Positions 17,701-23,246 of a stretch of 23,246 bases of DNA are shown here, in pieces. The stretch spans positions 1 to 23,246 of the forward strand of contig CAAGQX010000086.1 of the NCBI GenBank assembly GCA_900772235.1, given 5' to 3'. Made by a program: the position numbers and the translations under genes. The stretch's first letter is position 1, and every line of letters begins with the position of its first letter. The notes beneath the pieces were generated by a model. That model saw only the letters and a program-made list of their open reading frames with translations. It ran no database searches and had not been told where the DNA came from. This DNA comes from Clostridia bacterium. GTDB taxonomy: Bacteria; Bacillota; Clostridia; TANB77; CAG-508.

Positions 17701-18240
17701 TTTCTTAAATTCTTCGTATTTCCCTAAACTAATAATATGTCTTTCTATTTCCGCAACAAAAGGAGTAATAGATAATCCTTTTTTTTCATTAAATACTTTT
17801 TCAAATACATCTAGTATTTTATCTTTTGTTCCGTTACTATTTTCTGTTTTTGAATCAATATTAAATAAAATAACATCTGTTGGAATACTACCTGCTCTTT
17901 TAATGTCTGCTAGTAACATTTTATCTTCAATCTTATCATCAAAATAATCTACTGCTGCTTTTCCATTAACAATTTTATTTTCTAACAAATATGAAACTAT
18001 TTTTAAAAAGTGTGATTTACCACTTCCAAAGAAACCAGAAATCCAAACACCCATTTTTTCTGTATTTCCATTTATTCCTGCATTGTACGCGTCAAAGAAA
18101 CTATTAAAATGTTTTAATAATTCGTCCGTAACAACATATTCGTCTAACTCTTGACTAATATAACTTTCATCATCAACTTTGATAACACCTTGTATTTCTC
18201 TTTCAATGTCTTTTGCATATAAGTTCTTTAATTTTTCCAT
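14713..18240 (-). CDS. brxC: BREX type 1 P-loop ATPase BrxC
   Basis: BrxC (PglY-like) is the large ATPase of BREX, probably acting with the other Brx proteins on DNA. The 1175 residues open with the P-loop GFFGSGKSHFLKI (Walker A 69-76), and Walker B VIFLVDE lies at 254-260, followed by IGQYIGDD. The middle and C-terminal parts are long and helical with predicted coiled-coil stretches (for example around residues 650-720). Length and motif spacing match type 1 BrxC. AGGAGG lies before the ATG at 18240. Gaps are 13 bp to brxB and 11 bp to pglX. Confidence 0.95.
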   Translation of the reverse strand: MEKLKNLYAKDIEREIQGVIKVDDESYISQELDEYVVTDELLKHFNSFFDAYNAGINGNTEKMGVWISGFFGSGKSHFLKIVSYLLENKIVNGKAAVDYFDDKIEDKMLLADIKRAGSIPTDVILFNIDSKTENSNGTKDKILDVFEKVFNEKKGLSITPFVAEIERHIISLGKYEEFKKAFGEKAGSPWEEMRDGIQFVEDEFANAYAEALGKSVEEARNIVERTEKNYTLSVEKFAERVRDYIKSKGNNHHVIFLVDEIGQYIGDDRSLMLNLQTIVEDLGLECGGKAWVIVTSQEAIDDVVKVQGNDFSKIQGRFDTKLSLSSSDIDEVIKKRILDKTDEAKTSLKMIYDKEESIIRNLLTFKNATYQKVYDDSYDFAETYPFIPYQFKLLQDVFTDIRKHGYAGKHLSSGERSLLGAFQETAKRYGDSEVGTIIPFYAFYDTIEQFLEHQVKIVINSAIDMVKSGELKDIDIKVLKMLFMLKNIKEIPANIDNLSTLYVSNIKDDKISIKKEISDSLRRLEAQTLIQRNNDEYKFLTDEEQEINREIKQIIIDQNRITDYLKRIVFDYILTDSKFTYKGKNFPLTKYIDNIKYSQEYEIGIKVITTSPERDDTDIILQSARENKYVFIKLEISTLIYDEITNYLQVEEYRRSKSGIFQTQQVEDIIRAKQREIENAESRVKENIKEQLNEAEIIIAGDRQNINAREARTRANEALEILVNNIYTKFSYIKKNYSTQDIKDLFHENRQNLFGKEVEFVNQKAYDAMKEYCEEKNAFSMPITTRTLLQDFGTAPYGFLDEDILYLLTRLLKDEVISLIYNNEVQNITSDDTLTKILKRDYYDRTIIKIRQKIDVNLINDLKSVARNSFNVMSLREDEDGMVEDFKNDCLQSTLNKLNKISGYYHISGGNYQYPGQDVKDKATTLMERLLRIRDVSEFFKEVSNSKGEFTTLAPEIEMVLDFFDGTQKEQFDEARKILTIYDNNKDYADKTPELVSVVDEMVSILTSKAPYSDIHKLPTLRKNLIDILSNMYETKAEPIITRINETIEYFETETKNAEVDESFATKYIDTCKGVINTLNTSNELKDIYAQQTRIDQLKDRFISALEYEKSRKQATTETGEVVEEKIVRRTIIRTDSLMNRSYEINSREDIDKYVEELKEKLIKEFEKNNNLTIR

Positions 18241-18253
18241 TTTCTTTTTCCTC

Positions 18254-18829
18254 CTACTTTCTACCTACAAATTGAAACGCTCTGTAATAATTGTCATTTT
18301 CTAATTTATTAAACAATTTAAAACTTTGTCCATTATAACTTCCCGGGTAAAACATTATTAAAGGGTTATTTGTTATAATGCTGTGTAAATTATTAAGTAT
18401 CGTATGCCCTCTTACAATTCCATAACATTTGCCTATACCTGTTATGATCACTATTTGGTTTTGCTCTGTCACTTCATTTTTTATCTTTTTCATTATTAAA
18501 TCATTGCTAGAACCAATGCCTATTGTTTTTGATATAATCTGGTTTAAATATTTAGCACCTTTTTTCTTCTCATAATCAAAGCACTTTTCCAAAAAGCCTT
18601 TTTCTTTTAATATTTCAATAATTATGTCATATATATCAAAAACCTTTATATTTAATTTTGATTTCTTTAATAAGTAATTGTCTAAATAATCTCTAACAAT
18701 ATATTCGTCCTCTGGATCATAGTCAAAAACGTGAAAATTTATTTCATTTCCTAGACCATTTGATTCAAATAATTCTTTGCTGTTTAACTTATTGGTCATT
18801 TCTTGCAATCTTGTATTTATATTTTTCAT
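18254..18829 (-). CDS. brxB: BREX type 1 protein BrxB (DUF1788)
   Basis: BrxB is a small conserved BREX component of the DUF1788 family; its biochemical role is not settled, though it is needed in tested systems. The 191 residues carry the family's C-terminal signature IVIITGIGKCYGIVRGHTIL, followed by NNLH, then PLIMFYPGSYNGQSFKLF and NYYRAF. The ATG overlaps the stop of brxA by 4 bp (ATGA), which indicates translational coupling. brxC follows after 13 bp. Confidence 0.93.
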   Translation of the reverse strand: MKNINTRLQEMTNKLNSKELFESNGLGNEINFHVFDYDPEDEYIVRDYLDNYLLKKSKLNIKVFDIYDIIIEILKEKGFLEKCFDYEKKKGAKYLNQIISKTIGIGSSNDLIMKKIKNEVTEQNQIVIITGIGKCYGIVRGHTILNNLHSIITNNPLIMFYPGSYNGQSFKLFNKLENDNYYRAFQFVGRK

Positions 18830-19422
18830 ACTAATCCTCCTATTGCTTTTGCATATTCCATATCTCCATTTTTATCAAGCATACTTATAAACTTTTCTTT
18901 TAATAAAGGTCGTACGATTTTGAATCTGTCCTTTTCTTTTATTACCAATCCAGAATCCTGCATTATTTTCATAATGACTTGCTTTAATTTTGCAGTTGTT
19001 AATTCTGTTCTTTCCCTTAATGTTTGACTTAATATACATTTTTCTTCATACCAATTATCTATATCAAATTTTTCTATGTACTCTTTTTTCATATATAGTT
19101 TATCTTTATAAACTTCAATTATAAAATCTCTAACTAATCTATCTGTTTTCATTATTGCATAAAGCAAAATGTACTTACTTGTTTCAATGTCAGAACATAC
19201 AAATTCTTCTAGCATTTCTTTGTTCATAATATCTAGTCTTCTAAATATTGGAGAATTAACTCTTTTAACACTACCAACCTTTTTATGTTTAATAAGATTT
19301 TCCTCAACATTTCTTTTCTTTAATTCTTGCTCATCTTCACCTTCTAGCAAATATCTGCCAATTATTTTTGTTTCTGTGTATAAAAAAGGTTCAGCAGTTA
19401 ATTTTGCACTATAATCTTCCAT
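18826..19422 (-). CDS. brxA: BREX type 1 protein BrxA (DUF1819)
   Basis: BrxA is the small DUF1819 protein that opens type 1 BREX operons; studied homologues are compact helical DNA-binding proteins. Family features include the N-terminal SAKLTAEPFLYTETKIIGRY and the central RRLDIMNKEMLEEF. A longer frame reaches 19473, but the start at 19422 (MEDYSAKL, 198 residues) is chosen for two reasons: AGGAG lies 8 nt upstream of it, and the 19473 codon would lie upstream of the predicted -10 box. The stop codon overlaps the brxB start by 4 bp. Confidence 0.92.
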   Translation of the reverse strand: MEDYSAKLTAEPFLYTETKIIGRYLLEGEDEQELKKRNVEENLIKHKKVGSVKRVNSPIFRRLDIMNKEMLEEFVCSDIETSKYILLYAIMKTDRLVRDFIIEVYKDKLYMKKEYIEKFDIDNWYEEKCILSQTLRERTELTTAKLKQVIMKIMQDSGLVIKEKDRFKIVRPLLKEKFISMLDKNGDMEYAKAIGGLV

Positions 19423-19459
19423 ATTCTTGCTCCTAACTATCATTATCAAATTCCATATC

Positions 19460-19488
19460 ATTTTATCATACAATGTAAAAATTATCCA
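19460..19488 (-). promoter_or_regulatory. Candidate promoter of the BREX operon
   Basis: On the minus strand, TGGATA (-35, 19483-19488; 4 of 6 consensus bases) and TAAAAT (-10, 19460-19465; 5 of 6) are 17 bp apart. Transcription would start near 19453, about 30 nt before the brxA ATG. No other obvious promoter lies inside the six-gene operon, whose gaps are all under 15 bp. Confidence 0.45.
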
Positions 19489-19782
19489 CTATTTTTCTAT
19501 AAATTAGGAAAAAGCAGTAAATATTCGCAAGTTTTTTGGTGTTTTTATTTGTTTTTTCGCTACCAAGTATGTTTTGTTTAATCTTGCCCTCTGCCGCCTG
19601 TTCTAACTCCAAAATTACTTGTAAATCTTACTATATGGTTTCCACTTTCCTTTATTGTTCTTCATTTTTTCCTTCTGTGCCTCTTATAGCTACTAATAAA
19701 TCTCTTCTTACTGTATATATAATAATTCCTTATTAACCCACTTTTGTCTTGGTAAGTAATGCTATATTTAATTGCTCAATTT
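19489..19782. other. Intergenic stretch with no recognisable gene
   Basis: Between the BREX promoter and the decayed phage toxin fragment all frames are broken by stops. Short open stretches on the minus strand (for example a frame reading GIIIYTVRRDLLVAIRGTEG near 19665-19730) look like old coding debris. None is long enough to identify, and no RNA gene or clear hairpin is seen. Confidence 0.5.
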
Positions 19783-20324
19783 TTAACATTTTATAAGTAA
19801 TCCCCCAGTTTCTTGCATATAGTATTTAGTAATAGTATTGACATCTTTGTTTGAAAATGGTATATATTAATAGAAGAGTTGGCAATAGATACAGTTTTTA
19901 CACTGTAATTGCTAGCTCTTTCTTTTATACTAGTAATATCATATAACAATCGTCCATTCTCTCAATTAGCAACATTTAACCGACCTGAATAAGTTTTATC
20001 TCCTACTTTAGATGCAGTTTCGTAATAATTCCAGCCATTTTTAGCAAATATGCGTTTTCCATTACCTGCTTTGCTTTTTATAAATTGTGATATTTTCAAT
20101 AAGTTATTTAATTCTGTAGAAGCCTTCATTTTCGAAGAATATGCTGTATTGTCTAATCCATTTCTATGGTGTATATATTCATTTGTGGTCTTTCTTGATA
20201 CATTAATGTTAGTATCGTCTTTTAAAAGTCCATCTTTTCTAAAGTTATTTAAAATATATCCGCGTACTATTTTTGTTTGTTCTTTAATGCTTTTCCCTTC
20301 AAATATATGTCGCCCCCTTCTCCT
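19783..20324 (-). pseudogene. Decayed phage protein C-terminus with PBECR-type nuclease domain
   Basis: Reading the minus strand from the CRISPR repeat edge at 20324 gives a continuous phage-like frame. It reads HIFEGKSIKEQTKIVRGYIL, then DDTNINVSRKTTNEYIHHRN, AYSSKMKASTELNNLL and FAKNGWNYYETASKVGDKTY. This resembles the phage-Barnase-EndoU-ColicinE5/D-RelE (PBECR) nuclease domains fused to phage head or large polyvalent proteins; the exact subfamily is from memory. The frame is broken by TGA at 19962-19964, after which the domain continues (GRLLYDITSIKERASNYSVK). A frameshift follows near 19860, and the rest (NKDVNTITKYYMQETGGLLI) runs to a stop at 19783. The gene is not functional. Its 5' end coincides exactly with the first CRISPR repeat. 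Confidence 0.65.
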
Positions 20325-20492
20325 GTTTTGCTACTATCTAAAATAACACAATACTAAAACTACTATACTAGAGGAGTGTAGATATGGAACGTTTTATTAC
20401 TATCTAAAATAACACAATACTAAAACTGTTGCCTTGTTTTATATTCAAATTTTTCTGTTTTATTACTATCTAAAATAACACAATACTAAAAC
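20325..20492. CRISPR. Left block of CRISPR array: three repeats, two spacers
   Basis: Repeats lie at 20325-20360, 20391-20426 and 20457-20492, each 36 bp (GTTTTATTAC...ATACTAAAAC on the plus strand), with 30-bp spacers between them. The outermost repeat is degenerate (GC for AT at positions 6-7), typical of the leader-distal end. The third repeat is followed not by a spacer and repeat but by 885 bp of phage coding sequence. Minus-strand repeats begin GTTTTAGTAT, as in type II crRNA repeats, so transcription is inferred to run on the minus strand with the leader far to the right. Confidence 0.95.
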
Positions 20493-20493
20493 A

Positions 20494-21060
20494 GGATTAG
20501 TATTAGGATTAAATTTACCACCTATTCAACATCACTTTCATTTTTGCCGTTCAAATATTGTATATAATAGTAATTATAAGAGCAAAGACTTTAAAAATGG
20601 AAATGTTTTGGGAGAAGAACAATATAAATCATTAAAACAGTATCTAAAAAGTATGTCTTATAAAATTAACTCAAAATTATATAATAATGAAAAATTATCA
20701 GAAGAAGATAAGGAATATATACAAAATTTAGATAATGCATTAAAAGGAATGCCAATATATAAAGGTTGGGTTAAAAGATGTGTTTATGTAAGAGATAGTG
20801 AAGATGTCTCAAATATATTGTCTATATTTAATAATGAACAAAAAATAGGAAACTGGAATAGTTACATATCTTCAGCGTTAGGTGTATATGATACAAATTT
20901 TAAAATGATAATGAAAATAAAGTCTAAGACTGGAAGAAACTTATCTACATTGAATGATGAAGGTGGAGGAGAAATACTATTTATGAGAAATACAGATTTT
21001 CAACTAATTGACATAAAAAATAAAAATGGTATAATATATGTTAAATTGGAGGAATTATAG
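20494..21060 (+). pseudogene. Phage minor head protein C-terminus fused to ADP-ribosyltransferase domain, 5'-truncated
   Basis: The open frame starts at the repeat edge with GLVLGLNLPPIQHHFHFCRS, the pattern that ends the head-morphogenesis domain of SPP1 gp7/MuF-type minor head proteins. An ADP-ribosyltransferase exoenzyme domain follows: EEQYKSLKQYLKSMSYKINS, LDNALKGMPIYKGWVKRCVY, a SYISSAL strand in place of STS, IKSKTGRNLSTL, then GGGEILFMRNTDFQLID. The second glutamate of the ExE motif is present, but the first position reads Gly. Such phage-borne toxins modify host or competitor proteins. The in-frame TTG at 20608 is not a convincing start, and an in-frame TAA lies inside the adjacent repeat, so the piece is a fragment. 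A small gene follows 2 bp later. Confidence 0.75.
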
Positions 21061-21061
21061 T

Positions 21062-21217
21062 ATGGAAAAGCAAAATAGAAAAATAGAATTAACTAAACAA
21101 GAAAAAGTAAGTAGTTTAGAAGCAAAATTTTGGAACGATAAACAAGAAATAGATAAAAATACACCACTTATGAAGAAAATTGAAAAAATATGTAAAGATA
21201 TAGATTTTAATAATTAA
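21062..21217 (+). CDS. Small protein downstream of the ADP-ribosyltransferase fragment
   Basis: The 51-codon ORF (MEKQNRKIELTKQEKVSSLE...KICKDIDFNN) has a strong GGAGG 9 nt before the ATG and a hairpin terminator right after its stop. The protein is highly charged and helical. It overlaps the end of the toxin-domain gene's ribosome-binding region, so it was cotranscribed with it. It could be an immunity protein or an ordinary small phage protein; it was not recognised. Confidence 0.6.
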   Translation: MEKQNRKIELTKQEKVSSLEAKFWNDKQEIDKNTPLMKKIEKICKDIDFNN

Positions 21218-21221
21218 AGAC

Positions 21222-21250
21222 AGCACTTACTAAAAGTAGGTGCTTTTATT
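21222..21250 (+). terminator. Rho-independent terminator inside insert 1
   Basis: AGCACTTAC (21222-21230) and GTAGGTGCT (21236-21244) form a 9-bp stem with one G-U pair and a 5-nt loop, followed by TTTTATT. It directly follows the 51-codon ORF. Confidence 0.75.
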
Positions 21251-21269
21251 ATGGAAAGAAGATGGAAAT

Positions 21270-21410
21270 ATGCAAGAACAATTAATACCAAATGGGAAAG
21301 AAAATGTAAAGAAATCTATTATAGCAATAGGTCAAGAACTTATAAAGAGGGCAGATGGTTTTATAGCTATTAGAAAAGTTTTATTACTATCTAAAATAAC
21401 ACAATACTAA
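21270..21410 (+). pseudogene. Start of a further phage gene, cut by a CRISPR repeat
   Basis: From ATG 21270 the frame reads MQEQLIPNGKENVKKSIIAI, then GQELIKRADGFIAIRK. It has the character of a phage structural-module protein N-terminus (unidentified), and the 36-bp CRISPR repeat begins right after the 36th codon. Read through, the repeat adds ten unrelated codons and TAA. The abrupt end shows that the phage gene was cut exactly at the repeat boundary. Confidence 0.5.
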
Positions 21411-21413
21411 AAC
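21378..21413. CRISPR. Isolated CRISPR repeat between two phage inserts
   Basis: A single copy identical to the consensus 36-bp repeat stands alone. It is flanked on the left by the 885-bp insert 1 and on the right by the 857-bp insert 2. Its exact identity shows that it belongs to the same array as the blocks at 20325 and 22271. Confidence 0.95.
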
Positions 21414-21434
21414 GCATATAGTCGAATTTTTGTA

Positions 21435-21466
21435 TAAAAAATAGACTTTCAAACACGAAAGCCTAT
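21435..21466 (-). terminator. Rho-independent terminator in insert 2
   Basis: On the minus strand, ATAGGCTTTC and GAAAGTCTAT (21457-21466 and 21441-21450) form a 10-bp stem with one G-U pair and a 6-nt loop, followed by a T-run. It lies at the far end of the phage insert. The gene it terminated is not recognisable; a short frame upstream ends near VKYSLSA. Confidence 0.75.
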
Positions 21467-21534
21467 TAGTTATTTTACTTTTAGTTTAGCGTCATTGCGG
21501 ACAATGAATATTTTACAATTTTCTGAATAAACTA

Positions 21535-21563
21535 TTGATTATTAGCCTAATTTATAGTATAAT
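21535..21563 (+). promoter_or_regulatory. Candidate plus-strand promoter in insert 2
   Basis: TTGATT (21535-21540) and a perfect TATAAT (21558-21563) are 17 bp apart. Transcription would start near 21570 and meet the hairpin at 21586-21623 followed by TTTCTATTTTC, giving only a short transcript. The DNA is very AT-rich, so this may be chance. Confidence 0.35.
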
Positions 21564-21585
21564 TAAGTTAATAATATTATTAAAA

Positions 21586-21623
21586 GAAGTCAGTTGAGAA
21601 CCTCTAGGTTCACAGTTGACTTC
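21586..21623 (-). terminator. Long hairpin terminator after the CdiA-CT-like gene
   Basis: GAAGTCA...AACCT-CT-AGGTT...TGACTTC makes an outer 7-bp and an inner 5-bp stem. It sits 3 bp past the stop codon of the toxin fragment and is followed on the minus strand by TTTTAATAATATT. T-rich sequence on the other side would let it work in both directions. Confidence 0.75.
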
Positions 21624-21626
21624 TTT

Positions 21627-22270
21627 CTATTTTCTTTTATATATTTTTAGAAATTCTTTATCTTTAAGTAAAATAATCCTATCTAACCATAAAAAATGTT
21701 TTGAGTTATAGATATTTTCTACTTGTCTAATAGCTTCGTCTGTACTCATCTTCGATTTTGTTATATCTATTACAAAGTTATCAGCTTGTTTTTGTTTTCC
21801 TTTTAAGTTTCCTTGTATTACATATTTTCCATTACCGCTAATTTGTTTTAAATCATATCTTTTATTTTTTACTATATAATCTGGTGTTTTTATGTTTTTA
21901 GGCTCATTTATTCTTGGTATTATCTTTATTTTCCCACCATATAAACTTCCTAGCATATTTGCAACTTCTTTTTCTCTTTCAGTTGGATTTAATATAACAT
22001 ATTTACCATCTACATTATATCTATTTCCTTCTTCATCAACATAATATTGTTGTTCTTTTAATTTATATTTTTGGTTCCCATTATTTAAAGTCTTTTCTGT
22101 TATATCCAAATATTTACTTTTCTCAGCGTTAAATGCCTTATAATCCTTTATATGTTCTCTGCTGTAATCTCTCTTTAAGTTATTTTCATCTGTATATTCA
22201 CTTAATCTGTTTTGCCACTCTCTTGCTTTCAAGCTCGCCTTTTTATACTGTTCTTCATCAAGTGATTTCT
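21627..22270 (-). pseudogene. Phage minor capsid protein C-terminus with CdiA-CT-like tRNase domain, 5'-truncated
   Basis: The frame opens at the repeat edge 22270 with KSLDEEQYKKASLKAREWQN, then RLSEYTDENNLKRDYSREHI, the pattern of phage minor capsid (portal-adjacent) protein ends. The last ~120 residues form a toxin domain: NPTEREKEVANMLGSLYGG, then KTPDYIVKNKRYDLKQISGN. The PD...DxK arrangement (P117-D118, D127-L-K129, numbered from the TTG at 22232) matches the PD-(D/E)XK-like tRNA nuclease domains of CdiA C-termini. The TTG has no convincing ribosome binding site, and the frame meets a stop in the repeat, so this is a 5'-truncated piece rather than an expressed gene. A hairpin terminator follows. 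It represents a different phage protein from the one in insert 1. Confidence 0.75.
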
Positions 22271-23246
22271 GTTTTATTACTATCTAAAATAACACAATAC
22301 TAAAACGCAATTAGCAACTTCTACTACTTTAGAACTGTTTTATTACTATCTAAAATAACACAATACTAAAACCTTCCTGCTTTTGCCAAATCTTTGATTT
22401 TGGTTTTATTACTATCTAAAATAACACAATACTAAAACCAAGCATTTTACTGCTCCAACTGTTTTCAAGTTTTATTACTATCTAAAATAACACAATACTA
22501 AAACCGGAGGAGGAAGCTCCGGCGACTCTTCTGGTTTTATTACTATCTAAAATAACACAATACTAAAACATATTTACGACCAGTAATATTAGGGAATTCG
22601 TTTTATTACTATCTAAAATAACACAATACTAAAACAACTAGGCACACCGTCATAATATTTTACTTGTTTTATTACTATCTAAAATAACACAATACTAAAA
22701 CACACATCTTGCATTTTTAGCATAAAATATCGTTTTATTACTATCTAAAATAACACAATACTAAAACACTGAAAGCATACAAAAAGGATTTGAATATGTT
22801 TTATTACTATCTAAGATAACACAATACTAAAACACCGTAAATTCAGTTTTAAACTCTTCATTTGTTTTATTACTATCTAAGATAACACAATACTAAAACG
22901 ACTGGAATATGCCATATAAAATGGTACAAGTTTTATTACTATCTAAAATAACACAATACTAAAACTTACATACAGGACATAAATCTGCCTTATTGTTTTA
23001 TTACTATCTAAAATAACACAATACTAAAACCATATATTTAACCTCCTAAAAAGGTAAATCGTTTTATTACTATCTAAAATAACACAATACTAAAACACTC
23101 TATCATTTTGCCAACGGCCGAGGATTGTTTTATTACTATCTAAAATAACACAATACTAAAACGCAATGATAGTATTCTGCGCTTTTGAACAAGTTTTATT
23201 ACTATCTAAAATAACACAATACTAAAACAACAATATGTAGATGATA
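22271..23246. CRISPR. Main CRISPR array, 15 repeats, continues past the right edge
   Basis: Fifteen 36-bp repeats start at 22271, 22337, 22403, 22469, 22534, 22600, 22666, 22732, 22798, 22864, 22930, 22995, 23061, 23127 and 23193. They enclose fourteen spacers of 30 bp (two of 29) plus an incomplete one at the edge. Thirteen repeats are identical. Those at 22798 and 22864 share A-to-G at position 18. The 36/30 geometry and GTTTTA...AAAAC ends fit a type II system. The read direction is inferred to be minus, from similarity of the reverse complement (GTTTTAGTAT...) to type II repeats and from the degenerate terminal repeat at 20325. cas genes, leader and tracrRNA are not in the window and would be expected to the right. 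Confidence 0.97.

Noticed and set aside
19536..19736. Plus-strand 66-codon ORF between brxA and the phage remnant
   Set aside because: No ribosome binding site and low-complexity Ser/Leu/Phe composition typical of antisense noise.
20050..20346. Plus-strand ORF of 98 codons overlapping the first CRISPR repeat
   Set aside because: Antisense shadow of the PBECR-like fragment, whose minus-strand frame has clear domain-like composition.
21469..21477. GTTATTTTA, complementary to nine bases of the CRISPR repeat, as a tracrRNA anti-repeat
   Set aside because: Flanking bases (CTTTTAGTTTAGCG) do not pair with the rest of the repeat and it lies inside a phage insert; chance in AT-rich DNA.
22271..23246. 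Assignment of the array to type VI because the plus-strand repeat ends ACTAAAAC
   Set aside because: The repeat lacks the internal hairpin of Cas13 repeats, and the reverse complement fits type II repeats better.

Overview
The window comes from an AT-rich bacterium, most likely a low-GC Bacillota of the class Clostridia. The evidence is strong AT bias, AGGAGG-type ribosome binding sites, TTGACA/TATAAT-type promoters, and RecN and YlmH proteins of the Firmicutes kind. Nearly all real genes lie on the minus strand. Identifications were made by reading motifs; no database search was run.

Region 1 (1-5450) is ordinary chromosome. In transcription order it holds recN, then a membrane-anchored SWIM zinc-finger protein, a Nudix hydrolase and a YlmH-type S4 protein. 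A second unit follows, with an ABC-transporter ATPase that stops before its H-loop and the first codons of the next gene. An ankyrin-repeat gene with a frameshifted C-terminus lies upstream of recN.

Region 2 (5450-6620) is decayed accessory DNA. Two imperfect copies of a ~160-180 bp sequence lie ~780 bp apart. Around them are a small gene that has apparently lost its start codon, a winged-helix fragment and a 12-bp perfect inverted repeat.

Region 3 (6619-19422) is a complete type 1 BREX phage-defence operon in canonical order, brxA-brxB-brxC-pglX-pglZ-brxL. The genes are separated by 11-13 nt or overlap by 4 nt, and one candidate promoter lies just upstream of brxA. No frameshift is visible, and the main catalytic motifs of BrxC, PglX, PglZ and BrxL are present.

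Region 4 (19783-23246) is the most unusual part. A CRISPR array (36-bp repeats, mostly 30-bp spacers, type II-like, probably transcribed from the minus strand with its leader beyond the right edge) is broken up by phage DNA. Three phage fragments abut CRISPR repeats exactly at the repeat boundary. Each carries the C-terminal end of a phage protein of the kind fused to polymorphic toxin domains: a decayed barnase/EndoU/colicin/RelE-like nuclease, an ADP-ribosyltransferase, and a CdiA-CT-like PD-(D/E)XK tRNase. Two of them sit between repeats like giant spacers of 885 and 857 bp. Either the array recombined with phage genomes through spacer-protospacer identity, or an assembler joined array and phage sequence through shared spacers. 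Both readings are checkable. No cas gene and no tracrRNA are visible in the window.

Together, regions 3 and 4 form a defence island of BREX plus CRISPR, flanked by mobile-element debris and placed upstream of a recN-containing chromosomal locus.
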